This document shows, in pieces, positions 1-8,408 of a stretch of DNA of 64,000 bases. Source of the stretch: Paucisalibacillus algeriensis (GTDB lineage: Bacteria; Bacillota; Bacilli; Bacillales; Amphibacillaceae); assembly GCF_000577245.1 (NCBI RefSeq), contig NZ_CBYO010000022.1, forward strand, positions 434,001 to 498,000, given 5' to 3'. Position 1 is the first letter of the stretch. Each line of letters starts with the position of its first letter. The notes beneath the pieces are model-generated. The model saw only the letters and a program-made list of their open reading frames with translations, was not told where the DNA came from and made no database searches. The position numbers were made by a program, and so were the translations under genes.

Positions 1-468
1 AGAAAATGGAATGACTCCCCTATTTCACTTCACAAAACAAATGAGGTCGAAGAAGCAATACATAGTGCCGAGATCATCATTACAGCTACCACTTCTTATG
101 AACCTGTTTTGCCCAATAAGGCTTCATTACTCCAAGACAAACTTATTATCGGTATCGGATCATTTCAGCCAAATATGAGAGAATTTCCAGAAGCACTATA
201 TCGAGTAACTGATCATGTCTTTGTTGATTCGCAAGATGCAGTGATTGAATCCGGAGATATAACTATACCTTTAGAAAATAACTGGATTAGCCAGGATACT
301 ATTCAGACCATGTCATCTTATCTTGTTCAATCAAAAGAAATACAACCGAAAGCAGGTAAAAGTATTATTTTCAAATCCACAGGTATGGCACTATTTGATA
401 CCGTTACAGCAAAGGTGATTTATCAGCGTGCCATGGAAAAAGGAGTTGGTACCCGTTTAGATTTCTGA
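1..468 (+). CDS. Ornithine cyclodeaminase/mu-crystallin family protein, C-terminal part
   Basis: The reading frame is open from the left edge of the window, so the gene is 5' truncated; the TTG at 109 is an internal codon. The visible 155 residues are the C-terminal part of an NAD(P)-dependent ornithine cyclodeaminase/mu-crystallin family enzyme. The stretch AEIIITATTSYEPVL, just before the Leu coded at 109, is the typical end of the Rossmann domain, and the tail with KSTGMALFD matches the family's closing segment. Members convert ornithine to proline or act as imine reductases or amino-acid dehydrogenases; the substrate cannot be told from this part. A sodium/solute symporter of the proline-transporter family begins 34 bases downstream on the same strand, so the two may share a transcript and a substrate. 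Confidence 0.85.
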   Translation, partial: RKWNDSPISLHKTNEVEEAIHSAEIIITATTSYEPVLPNKASLLQDKLIIGIGSFQPNMREFPEALYRVTDHVFVDSQDAVIESGDITIPLENNWISQDTIQTMSSYLVQSKEIQPKAGKSIIFKSTGMALFDTVTAKVIYQRAMEKGVGTRLDF

Positions 469-502
469 TGATATGAACCACACTAAATTAATGGAGGTTA
501 TT

Positions 503-1969
503 ATGAATATTATTCTAGTTGAATTTATTATTTACTGTGTGATCATTGTTGCAGTCGGTTACTTTTTTGGAAGACGTAGTAAGACACAGTCTGATTTCCT
601 ATTAGGGGGGAAAAAGGTACCTGGGTGGGTGTTAGCTTTCTCGGAAAGAGCAACAGGTGAGTCTGCCTGGTTATTATTAGGGTATACAGGTTTTGTATTT
701 ATGACAGGTTTATCAGGAATCTGGGTTGCGGCAGGTATTGCGTCTGGTATCATTTTCTCTTGGCTATTCTTAGCAAAAAAATTCATGCGTGAAACAGACA
801 AGTATCAAGTATTAACCCTTCCAGACTACTTAGCCGTTCGCTTTGGGGAGAAAGCAAAAGTAATACGGTGGTTAAGTGGCGTCTTAATTGCAGGATTTCT
901 TATGTTCTATGTTGGCGCCCAAATGGCTGGTGCAGGGAAATTATTACTAACAACTTTTGGCATGCCGGAAATAGGCGGAGTAATTATTGCAACCGTAGTT
1001 ATTATCCTAACGACATTTGCAGGTGGATTTATATCTGTTGCGTGGACAGATATGGTTCAAAGTGTCATGATGCTTGTTACGTTAGTAGGGTTACCGATTC
1101 TAGCATTAATTTACATTAATACTAATGATCTATCCATTACCGAATCACTTGTTTCAGCAGGACCAACTTTTGATTCTTGGTTTGGTGGAGTAACAGGATT
1201 TGCTATCGGTGTATTATTCTTTAATAATTTCTCCTGGTTCTTCGGGTTCTTAGGGGGACAACCTCAGTTAAGTTCACGTTTTATGGCTTTAAAGAATGAT
1301 AAAGAAGCAAATCACGGTAGTGTCGTTGCCATTGTATGGACATTCTTAGCGTATGGTGGAGCATTTACCATTGGTCTTGCCGCTATTGCCATGTATAACC
1401 AAGGTTCATTTGATGATGTTGAAATTATTCTTCCAACCATGATCCTTCAACTTATGCCACCTTGGATTGCTGGAATATTATTAGCAGGAGTATTAGCTGC
1501 CATTATTACAACCGCAAACTCACAATTACTCGTTGTTACAAGTTCTGTCACGGAGGATATCATCCATAAGGCATTAGGTATTAAATTAACAGATAAGCAA
1601 CTTGTATGGTTGTCCCGTTTATCCATTGCGCTCTTTGGTATTGTTGGTATGGTTATTGCACTCGTATCTGAATCACTCGTTTACCTTATTGTTGGTTGGG
1701 CATGGGCCGGTGTGGGTTGTACCTTATCCCCCGCTATCCTAATGACATTCTTCTGGAAACGATATTCCGGTGTAGGTGTTATCGCAACCATTCTAGCTGG
1801 TCTAATTTCAACCATTCTTTGGATTAGCACACCACTAGAAGAAATGATGACATCCCGCTTCACCACGTTCTTTATTGCAGCGTTCTTCGGAATTGTGTTT
1901 AGTTTGTTATTCCCAGATAAGAAGGCGAAAGAGAAGGTTGATATTGAAGCAGCGGAGAAGGTGCTGTAA
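503..1969 (+). CDS. Sodium:solute symporter (SSS/PutP family)
   Basis: An integral membrane transporter of about 488 residues with about 13 hydrophobic segments, the usual size of sodium/solute symporters such as PutP. The N-terminal LGGKKVPGWVLAFSERATGE segment corresponds to the conserved region after TM1 that helps bind sodium and substrate, and TTANSQLLVVTSSVTEDI matches the conserved TM8 region with its Ser/Thr residues. I chose the ATG at 503 because an AGGAGG-like ribosome site (atggaggttatt) lies just before it; the ATG 30 bases upstream lacks one. It follows an ornithine cyclodeaminase family gene, which fits uptake of proline or a related amino acid, but the substrate is inferred. 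A strong hairpin terminator follows at 2069-2096. Confidence 0.85.
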   Translation: MNIILVEFIIYCVIIVAVGYFFGRRSKTQSDFLLGGKKVPGWVLAFSERATGESAWLLLGYTGFVFMTGLSGIWVAAGIASGIIFSWLFLAKKFMRETDKYQVLTLPDYLAVRFGEKAKVIRWLSGVLIAGFLMFYVGAQMAGAGKLLLTTFGMPEIGGVIIATVVIILTTFAGGFISVAWTDMVQSVMMLVTLVGLPILALIYINTNDLSITESLVSAGPTFDSWFGGVTGFAIGVLFFNNFSWFFGFLGGQPQLSSRFMALKNDKEANHGSVVAIVWTFLAYGGAFTIGLAAIAMYNQGSFDDVEIILPTMILQLMPPWIAGILLAGVLAAIITTANSQLLVVTSSVTEDIIHKALGIKLTDKQLVWLSRLSIALFGIVGMVIALVSESLVYLIVGWAWAGVGCTLSPAILMTFFWKRYSGVGVIATILAGLISTILWISTPLEEMMTSRFTTFFIAAFFGIVFSLLFPDKKAKEKVDIEAAEKVL

Positions 1970-2068
1970 TGGAATAATGCTACCTCTGGTGTGGACGTTA
2001 TAGTGTAGTATGTTTGTCACCAGATGCTTATTACTCTAATCTCTTGTCACCCGAATAACTACAAGCAA

Positions 2069-2096
2069 AGAAGCTCAGAGTTAATCCTGAGCTTCT
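2069..2096. terminator. Bidirectional rho-independent terminator
   Basis: Perfect 10-bp inverted repeat (AGAAGCTCAG / CTGAGCTTCT) with an 8-base loop, lying between the convergent symporter and AraC-type genes, with short T/A runs on both sides. It probably ends both transcripts. Confidence 0.8.
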
Positions 2097-2111
2097 TATC
2101 ATTTTACATTC

Positions 2112-2975
2112 TTATTTCTTCCGAACAGGTATCCAAACTTCACTATAAGCGTACCCTTCTTTATGTTCATTCATTTTAGTGAAAGAAAAAGAAGGAGCAT
2201 TGATTACTTCATAATCAGAAGAAGGAAGCCACTCTGAATAGGTTTTGGCCATAGTTTCTTGTAATGCTTTAGGGAATGGTCCATCACTTGGAAATACTGC
2301 CCAAGTATAAGCTTCAACAGGGACTTTGTCTAATTGACTACTCACTTGATCTTCAGTTGTTAAAACCCCTATCAAATGAGTTAAATCCCCTTCTTCTTTT
2401 AGAAAATTAGCATCAGCCTCATAAGAAGCACTGATAATTTCATATGGCTCGATATTTTGAAGAGCATGCATTTCTTCTTTTTGCTCGTCTGTGATACGTT
2501 GTGCAAGTTTTACAATCTCGTTGTTTACCCCTTCAAATTGTATAGGAACACGTTTACTCACACCAACTAAGTTAAATGCTGGTTTGTTTTCTATTCTAAA
2601 TTCCATCGTAACTCCTCCCTTGACGGCTATGTGGAATGAAAGTTTGGGAAATGATTTACTAACTCCCTTTTTCGTTACATCTGAGGGTAAAAATCCACTC
2701 CATTTTTTAAATGCTCTAGTAAATCCATCCATGGACTGATAACCATATTTAAAAGCGACATCCGTTACCTTTTCTCCTTGTAATAAATCCTTATTTGCTT
2801 CCGACAACTTTCTATTTTTGATGTATTCACTAAGTGTTAATCCCGAGAGATAAAAAAATATTTTTCTAAAGTGATAATCAGAGACACCAGCATATTCAGA
2901 AATCATTTCAAGTGATAGATGCTCGGTTAACTGCTCTTCAATATAGTCCATTACTTGATTTAATTCGTGTAGCAT
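2112..2975 (-). CDS. AraC family regulator with GyrI-like effector domain
   Basis: A 287-residue transcription regulator. The N-terminal ~100 residues carry the two helix-turn-helix motifs of the AraC/XylS family (LEMISEYAGVSDYHFRKIF, then VTDVAFKYGYQSMDGFTRAF). The C-terminal ~155 residues form a GyrI-like small-molecule binding domain (VYTWAVFPSDGP-type core), as in the Rob/SoxS-related multidrug-sensing regulators. The ATG at 2975 is preferred over the one seven codons upstream because AAAGGAGGGAAGTA sits directly before it. Such proteins often activate detoxification or efflux genes; no target is evident next to it. It converges with the symporter gene. Confidence 0.88.
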   Translation of the reverse strand: MLHELNQVMDYIEEQLTEHLSLEMISEYAGVSDYHFRKIFFYLSGLTLSEYIKNRKLSEANKDLLQGEKVTDVAFKYGYQSMDGFTRAFKKWSGFLPSDVTKKGVSKSFPKLSFHIAVKGGVTMEFRIENKPAFNLVGVSKRVPIQFEGVNNEIVKLAQRITDEQKEEMHALQNIEPYEIISASYEADANFLKEEGDLTHLIGVLTTEDQVSSQLDKVPVEAYTWAVFPSDGPFPKALQETMAKTYSEWLPSSDYEVINAPSFSFTKMNEHKEGYAYSEVWIPVRKK

Positions 2976-3043
2976 TACTTCCCTCCTTTCATGCATTTAT
3001 CTTACCGAAACAATTATATCGATGCTCGACTTATCTTATATAA

Positions 3044-3259
3044 AATATATCGCATATAAAAGGTGAACGATTGCAAGGGATTATTGTAGTTGGGGTTGGA
3101 ATGCCACAGATTATTTTGGAGAAAAATATGATAAGAGACTTTTTCCAATCCGGTGGATTGAGTGGCTTCGATTATGCTTATGGGTACCCTGGAGTGAATA
3201 AAGTACTGCAAGCTGGGGAAAGTTTTAGGTATAGGTATGGACTAGAGATAAATGTCTAA
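3044..3259 (+). pseudogene. Remnant of a DinG/Rad3-like superfamily 2 helicase
   Basis: About 70 residues are in frame after a stop at 3041. The text GERLQGIIVVGVGMPQI, then SGFDYAYGYPGVNKVLQAG, matches the late helicase motifs of DinG/Rad3-type ATP-dependent DNA helicases, where the family normally continues with an arginine-finger segment AGRVIRTEEDRG. Here the text degenerates right after QAGE and stops. All N-terminal motifs are absent. A hairpin terminator still follows at 3267-3292. I read this as the 3' end of a deleted helicase gene and not as a functional small protein. Confidence 0.7.
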
Positions 3260-3266
3260 TAAAGAT

Positions 3267-3297
3267 GGGAGCCTGTCGATAACCGGGCTCCCGTTTT
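3267..3297 (+). terminator. Rho-independent terminator after the helicase remnant
   Basis: GGGAGCC and GGCTCCC pair around a 12-base loop and are followed by gttttgtt. The terminator has outlived the gene it served. Confidence 0.75.
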
Positions 3298-3437
3298 GTT
3301 AGTGTAAGTATTGGTCTTTTAATTCATTCTCTCTAATTATATTATACTACGAGATAAAAAATATTTATAGGCTACTCTTTTGTAGTTCATATACTATACT
3401 TTATACACAAATCTAACATATAAGAGGTGTTAAAAGT

Positions 3438-3854
3438 ATGAATGATAAAAAAGATGTCTTAGATAGTGGTCCTTTTTTTCATGGTACGAAAGCAGAAATG
3501 AAAATTGGAGATTTATTAGAAGCCCAACACTTTTCAAATTACCAAGATAAAAAATCTAACTATATCTATTTTACTGCAACATTAGATGCAGCAAAATGGG
3601 GTGCCGAATTAGCTACATCTAAATCAAAAGAAAGAATTTATATTGTAGAACCATTAGGTGATTTTGAAAATGATCCTAATTTAACTGACAAAAGATTTCC
3701 GGGAAACCCAACACGTTCATACAGGTCTAAATCTCCTTTGAAAATAATTGCTGAATTAGGTTCTTGGGAAAGACATACGGATGAAGCGATAAATCAAATG
3801 GTTACATCGTTAAATATGTTACGTGAACAAGGCAAGGCAGTAATAGACGATTAA
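3438..3854 (+). CDS. arr: NAD(+)--rifampin ADP-ribosyltransferase
   Basis: A 138-residue cytoplasmic enzyme, the usual length for Arr. It transfers ADP-ribose from NAD to the C23 hydroxyl of rifampin and so inactivates the antibiotic. Family text is present throughout: GPFFHGTKAEMKIGDLL near the N-terminus (NAD-binding His-Gly-Thr), YIYFTATLDAAKWGAELA in the middle, YIVEPLGDFENDPNLTDKRF, then the FPGNPTRSYRS segment and a helical C-terminus. The ATG follows an AGGTG ribosome site. It appears to be a single-gene unit with its own terminator. Chromosomal arr genes are common in environmental Bacillaceae, so recent acquisition is not implied. Confidence 0.93.
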   Translation: MNDKKDVLDSGPFFHGTKAEMKIGDLLEAQHFSNYQDKKSNYIYFTATLDAAKWGAELATSKSKERIYIVEPLGDFENDPNLTDKRFPGNPTRSYRSKSPLKIIAELGSWERHTDEAINQMVTSLNMLREQGKAVIDD

Positions 3855-3869
3855 ACCCTAAAGCTTAAT

Positions 3870-3912
3870 GAAACCAAAGATCAATTTGCATGTGCAATTG
3901 GTTTTTGGTTTC
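3870..3912 (+). terminator. Terminator-like hairpin after arr
   Basis: Long imperfect inverted repeat with outer arms GAAACCAAA / TTTGGTTTC and an inner CAATTtGCA / TGCaATTG pair, 16 bases after the arr stop codon. There is no clean T-tract after it, so the role is inferred. Confidence 0.55.
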
Positions 3913-4000
3913 AGGCTATTGTACGCAGACCAAAGCCAACACTTTAAATCGACTTTCACCTTATCCTTATCCTGCTAGTACACACCCATTACTTGAATAA

Positions 4001-4399
4001 CTATTCAGGAGCCACAAGTTCTACTTTTATTCTATCTGGATCTTCAAAGTACACAGCATAATAATTATTCCCCCCAGCAAAAGGGTGATTTTCTTGATAA
4101 AGAATGTTTATTCCTTTCTCTTTTAATTTCGTTGTCATTTCATCTACGTGTTGACGCGAATTTGCGTGAAACGCCAGATGATTAAGACCTACCCGGCATC
4201 TATGGTATGGAATATCTAAAAACCTGTCGTCTGCTTGTACAAAAACAATGTACGTGTCATGTAACTTCCAACTTTGTCCGCCTTCCCATTCTTGAAAAGA
4301 AGTGTAGCCTAACTCTTCAAGAAACCAACCCCAAAAATCTACGGTTCTTTTTATATCCGATACATATATTTCAATATGATGAAGCAACCCTTTTGACAA
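4001..4399 (-). CDS. VOC family (glyoxalase/dioxygenase-fold) protein
   Basis: A 132-residue vicinal oxygen chelate protein with two beta-alpha-beta-beta-beta units. The expected metal ligands are visible as His in LLHHIEIYVSD near residue 8, His in GLNHLAFHA in the middle, and Glu in RIKVELVAPE at the end. The FEDPDRIKVE ending is typical of glyoxalase I-like and lactoylglutathione lyase-like proteins. The start is TTG at 4399, preceded by AGGGGG at good spacing. The reaction cannot be named; family members include glyoxalases, dioxygenases and antibiotic-binding proteins. It is a single gene without an obvious partner. Confidence 0.85.
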   Translation of the reverse strand: MSKGLLHHIEIYVSDIKRTVDFWGWFLEELGYTSFQEWEGGQSWKLHDTYIVFVQADDRFLDIPYHRCRVGLNHLAFHANSRQHVDEMTTKLKEKGINILYQENHPFAGGNNYYAVYFEDPDRIKVELVAPE

Positions 4400-4532
4400 T
4401 GAATATTCCCCCTAATTATATCAATATTGCACCTTTACTTTATGTATATTACTTCTCAATCTTACCTTTTCTTAACAAGAGTTATCCTCTTATGAATAAA
4501 TGAGTGGACAATACTTCTTAATGTTTATGGAG

Positions 4533-5000
4533 CTATTTTATTTCAACTACTTTTCCTAGAATATCTTTCTTAGCTATAGGACCTACAGATCTACTATCCT
4601 TGCTTGTCATGGGCACAAGGCTATCTCCAATAATATAGTACTCGTCACTCTTTAATTGAATACCTTCTTCATGTATTTTATCACTCCATACATCAACAAA
4701 GGTATATTCACTTTCTAATGGCTCTTTATTAATGTAAATAGTACCATCTATTATTTGTATCAACTCATTAGGTAGACCTACTACCCTTTTTATATGTTGG
4801 TTTTCTTCGAGGTTAAAGAGAACAATGTCATCACGTTTAATTTCATTTTTTGTGTAGTAGTCTTTATCAACTACTACTTTTTGCTGATCTTTTATTGTGG
4901 GTGACATGGATACTCCATCGAATTGATAAACATCTTTATTCCCACTTACACATCCTGCTAAAATCACAATAAAAAATATGAACATAAGTGTTTTTTTCAT
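4533..5000 (-). CDS. Signal peptidase I-like protein with a lipoprotein signal
   Basis: A 155-residue member of peptidase family S26, which removes signal peptides outside the membrane. The catalytic pair is present: Ser31 in DGVSMSPTI and Lys71 in HIKRVVGLPNE. The later conserved box reads GDSLVPMTSKDSRSVGPI, matching GDN..SxDSRxxGPI. Typical Bacillus SipS-type enzymes are anchored by an uncleaved N-terminal helix. This one begins with a lipoprotein signal, MKKTLMFIFFIVILAGC, in which LAGC is a lipobox with Cys17, so it may be a lipid-anchored peptidase. The protein is otherwise complete. It may be a specialised enzyme with a dedicated substrate; none is obvious nearby. Confidence 0.85.
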   Translation of the reverse strand: MKKTLMFIFFIVILAGCVSGNKDVYQFDGVSMSPTIKDQQKVVVDKDYYTKNEIKRDDIVLFNLEENQHIKRVVGLPNELIQIIDGTIYINKEPLESEYTFVDVWSDKIHEEGIQLKSDEYYIIGDSLVPMTSKDSRSVGPIAKKDILGKVVEIK

Positions 5001-5071
5001 ATAAGATTCCCTTCAGCAACGTATTAAGCGCAGCATTTTCATATCCTACCTAGAGAGTGAACCTTCCACGG

Positions 5072-6526
5072 CTATTCCCTAACATCCTTTGGGTTAATGA
5101 CAATCTCAACTCGTCGATTTCGCTCTCTTCCCTCTTCATCTTCATTCGGAGCAATTGCCCATTTCTCACCGTAGCCATCTGTTGATATGTCAAGGTGGGC
5201 TATATTTCCATTCCCCGTCAAATACGCTTCAACTGCACGGGCTTTATTTTCTGAAAGTGTTTTATTATCATCTGGCTCCCCTTCTGAATCAGTATGACCA
5301 TTAATTTGAATCTTTGTTCCTGCTTCCAATACTTCCAACATCTCGATAATCTCACTCAATGTCTTTTTAGCATCTGGCTCTATTTCAGTCTTATCAGAGT
5401 CAAACAGAATACTATCTGGTACTTGGATTTTAATTTCCCCATCATCCTCCGTGACGTTTGTTTCTTCTGGTACTTCTATTTCAGGAATGGATGGGTAGAG
5501 AATAATTTCAATTTCATTTTTCTTATCTAGTTCATCGAAAGTTACATATTCGCCTTCTATTCGTTCGAAATCTTCACCATAAGCATCATACAAAATATTA
5601 CTAGCTAAGTGTAAATCAATAGGTTTGGCAATGATGCGGATGAAGCCATCCTCTGCTAATGTATGATAATCAGCACGAAAAACAAACGATCCATCAGGTT
5701 GGACATGTGTTGTATTATGATAAAAGCCTTGTGGAAATTTACTTATTTCCGAAGATTGATATCCTCCCCTAAGAAAAGTTCCCTCTATTAAATTTGTTTT
5801 CCCCTTGACATAAAAGAATTCATGATCGTGAGTTATCTCTTCTATATCTATCCGTACTTTCGGATCCCCATAGTCTTCTGGAAATGGAGATCGTTCGGGT
5901 ACTTCAATAACGTATTCGGATTGATTACCTCCAATCCTCACATAAATAGGTATATACAAAAATTGATGCAATTCACCAAAACTCAACTCTTTATAAACAA
6001 TTGGTCCTCGAAGATTATCACCATTTCTACCATACAGCTCTACAATTTCATCGGATTGGCTGTATCCCATCTTCACTTCCAATTCCACTTCCAGTATACT
6101 TCCATTAAATCGTTCTAGAAAATCCATATCGGAATACTTTTCATAAAGAAATTCCATCTCAAAATGCCCATTCTCATCAACCGAAGATTCTTCTCCTGTG
6201 ATAAGTGTGGTACTATCACGCACTTCGCTGAAAGGAGATTTATATAATTCTCCTGATACAACAGTTCCTTCTGCTAAATTACTCTCTCCCATCACTCGGA
6301 TTCTATCATCCTCTACGAAGACCTTACCGCCAAAGGTTATGTCCTCTTCTAAGGGATTAGATTCTACCTCATCTACCCCGTCCGCTATTTCTAAATCTTT
6401 ATCCTCCAGGGTACTAACCTTATCCTCTGTTTCTTCTTTGTCCGTGCCGCCAACTAAGATAAACATTCCTATAAGCAACCATAATAATATTCTGTTCGAT
6501 AGTTTAGTTCTTTTAGTAAATCTCAT
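5072..6526 (-). CDS. OmpA-domain cell-envelope protein with duplicated N-terminal module
   Basis: A 484-residue exported protein. After a basic N-terminus and a hydrophobic segment (ILLWLLIGMFILVGG) come two similar beta-rich modules, sharing text of the kind V.G.(S/T)NL.EGT, at roughly residues 60-170 and 215-320. The C-terminal ~110 residues are an OmpA/MotB-type peptidoglycan-binding domain with NGHTDSEG, LSENKARAVEAYL and RNRRVEIVINPK. Such domains bind diaminopimelate in the wall. The signal resembles a lipoprotein signal, but the position expected for the lipobox Cys is Gly (LVGGT). The ATG at 6526 follows AAGGAGGAAG, while the ATG nine codons upstream has no ribosome site. The role is unknown; the envelope location is inferred. 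Confidence 0.75.
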   Translation of the reverse strand: MRFTKRTKLSNRILLWLLIGMFILVGGTDKEETEDKVSTLEDKDLEIADGVDEVESNPLEEDITFGGKVFVEDDRIRVMGESNLAEGTVVSGELYKSPFSEVRDSTTLITGEESSVDENGHFEMEFLYEKYSDMDFLERFNGSILEVELEVKMGYSQSDEIVELYGRNGDNLRGPIVYKELSFGELHQFLYIPIYVRIGGNQSEYVIEVPERSPFPEDYGDPKVRIDIEEITHDHEFFYVKGKTNLIEGTFLRGGYQSSEISKFPQGFYHNTTHVQPDGSFVFRADYHTLAEDGFIRIIAKPIDLHLASNILYDAYGEDFERIEGEYVTFDELDKKNEIEIILYPSIPEIEVPEETNVTEDDGEIKIQVPDSILFDSDKTEIEPDAKKTLSEIIEMLEVLEAGTKIQINGHTDSEGEPDDNKTLSENKARAVEAYLTGNGNIAHLDISTDGYGEKWAIAPNEDEEGRERNRRVEIVINPKDVRE

Positions 6527-7077
6527 CGTATTAGCTTCTTCCTCCTTATCCATAAACCAAAAATAAAAAGCCGAAGTGTCTAAATAAGAGTCAGCTTCTG
6601 CTTTTCACTTTCCTCTCTACGGTTCCTTTTACTAATACTTTGATATTACAATGGAAAAAAGTTTGATAAAAGGATATATTTGCAAAATAGTGCATTTTAC
6701 CTACAAATATATTCCTAGCAAAGAATTAATGTTTAACTCGACATATTAATCACTCTGGCAATAACTAATTCACGTTTGGTAAATTCCTTCTCTTCTTCAG
6801 ATTATGTCTTAAATCCCTCTCTTTTCAGATCCATCTGGAAAAGGGAGTAAATACATTACCATCAAAAACTAAATTCAAATTAAAACTACTTAAATTCTCC
6901 ATATCATTAAAATCTTTTAACAGCTGGGTCATTTTTCACAAACCTTATATATCTTTTTCCTTTTCTACTTCTATACTTCAACAAACGCACCCATTTACGG
7001 CATCGTCTAATTGCTATAAAGTATATTTTCGAGATATTGTAAAAAGATATCTTTAAGAATCTGTACAAAACAGATCG
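6527..7077. other. Intergenic stretch without a recognisable gene
   Basis: This 550-base stretch separates divergent genes. At 6565-6605 an imperfect hairpin (AAAAGCcGAAG / CTTCtGCTTTT) resembles a terminator. The rest is AT-rich. The minus strand around 6780-6930 has protein-like text broken in several frames, which could be a decayed gene, but I could not identify it. No promoter or operator stands out. Confidence 0.4.
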
Positions 7078-7563
7078 ATGATAGAAGGTGCTTATTCGGT
7101 GCTCATTGGATCAGTCATTTTTATTATAAGTTGGATAGCATTTTTATCTTTTTCAAATAAAGAGAAATTCCCATTGTATGTGCTCACAGGCTACATGGGT
7201 ATTATTTTGGCATTAATTACGGATTTGATGATGTTTGTGTATCCTTTATGGCATTATCCGGGAACAAAGATAGAACTTTTTTATATTCAATTAATGAATG
7301 GATTTGGGTTATACTTTGTGGTTATCTATTTTTTTCTTCAGTCATTACCCAAAAGACAAACGGTTTTATTGGTTACACGCCATATATTTTACTGGTCTAT
7401 ATTCTCCATTTTTCTTGAACTGCTTTTTTTATATATTGGCTTTATTGAACATGGTTTATGGTGGAACATAGGATTCTCTTATCTGGCTGATTGGATTTTA
7501 TTTATAATTTTCTACATCCATCATAAGTGGGCATCAAATTATTCAATAATAAATGTGCATTAA
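7078..7563 (+). CDS. Multi-pass membrane protein of unknown function
   Basis: A 161-residue protein with about five hydrophobic segments and few charged residues, starting with a membrane helix (YSVLIGSVIFIISWIAFLSF). A charged loop with FVYPLWHYPGTKIE lies after the second segment, and the protein ends with a short polar tail. I do not recognise the family with confidence; similar small multi-pass proteins are common in Bacillaceae. The ATG lacks a convincing ribosome site, so the start is uncertain. It converges with the ABC exporter genes and has no operon partner. Confidence 0.6.
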   Translation: MIEGAYSVLIGSVIFIISWIAFLSFSNKEKFPLYVLTGYMGIILALITDLMMFVYPLWHYPGTKIELFYIQLMNGFGLYFVVIYFFLQSLPKRQTVLLVTRHIFYWSIFSIFLELLFLYIGFIEHGLWWNIGFSYLADWILFIIFYIHHKWASNYSIINVH

Positions 7564-7658
7564 GATATATGAACCCTATTATTGGAAAAATATCTATTTA
7601 TTCCATGTGATTGCAAATACATTTGGCTATTGATATGTCTAATCCCATAATGATGTAC

Positions 7659-8408
7659 TTATCCTAACTGGCGTTTAAATACTTTAATGGCGAAGAAGTA
7701 AGCGATGACCATGATACCGACGCACCAAGCAAGCGCAGTCCAGATATCGTTACTAACAGCCCCTTCATCCAAGAGGGTACGAATCGCATTTACGATTGAA
7801 GTTACTGGCTGGTTCTCAGCGAACGCACGGACAATTTTAGGCATAGTTTCGGTGGGAACAAAGGCCGAACTGATAAACGGCAGAAAAATCAGCGGGTACG
7901 AGTAAGCATACGACCCTTCCATAGACCTCGCAGTCAAACCGGGAATAATCGCTACCCATGTTAGCGCTAGAGTAAACAGCCCAAGTAACCCAGCTACCAC
8001 GAGCCAAGCCAGGATATCAGCACTGGAACGGAAGCCCATCAAAAGCGCAACTAGGATAACCACCCCGACAGTAAGAGCATTGGAAACAAGCGAGGTCAAC
8101 ACGTGAGCCCATAATACCGACGAGCGCTTGATGGGCATGGTAATGAAACGCGACATCAGCCCACTCTTTACATCCGTAAACAGCCGCAAAGAAGTGTAAG
8201 CAACTCCGGATGCGATAGCCATCAGCAAGATTCCCGGCAATAAATAATTGACGTAGTTATCCGTACCTGTCTCTATAGCACCGCCAAATACGTATACAAA
8301 CAGTAGCATCATCATGATCGGCGTAATCGCAATCGTGATAATCGTATCTGGGCTACGCATGATGTTTCGCATTAATCGCCCTAGTAATACCCATGTTTTA
8401 CTTTTCAT
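7659..8408 (-). CDS. ABC-2 type exporter permease (DrrB-like)
   Basis: A 249-residue membrane protein with six hydrophobic segments and the ABC-2 permease layout, including FLPFISSAFVPTETMPKIVRAFAENQPVT, the conserved region before the last helix of DrrB-type drug exporter permeases. Its start overlaps the end of the ATPase gene by 11 bases, so the pair forms one exporter. The probable substrate is a drug or lipid-like compound. The gene and its upstream partners are visibly more GC-rich than the surrounding sequence, which suggests acquisition from another source. Control by the linked PadR repressor is likely. Confidence 0.88.
   Translation of the reverse strand: MKSKTWVLLGRLMRNIMRSPDTIITIAITPIMMMLLFVYVFGGAIETGTDNYVNYLLPGILLMAIASGVAYTSLRLFTDVKSGLMSRFITMPIKRSSVLWAHVLTSLVSNALTVGVVILVALLMGFRSSADILAWLVVAGLLGLFTLALTWVAIIPGLTARSMEGSYAYSYPLIFLPFISSAFVPTETMPKIVRAFAENQPVTSIVNAIRTLLDEGAVSNDIWTALAWCVGIMVIAYFFAIKVFKRQLG

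Noticed and set aside
3071-3259. An intact 62-residue protein starting at TTG 3071
   Set aside because: The text is the late-motif segment of a helicase, is open upstream of the TTG, has no ribosome site and degenerates at the end. A gene remnant explains it better.
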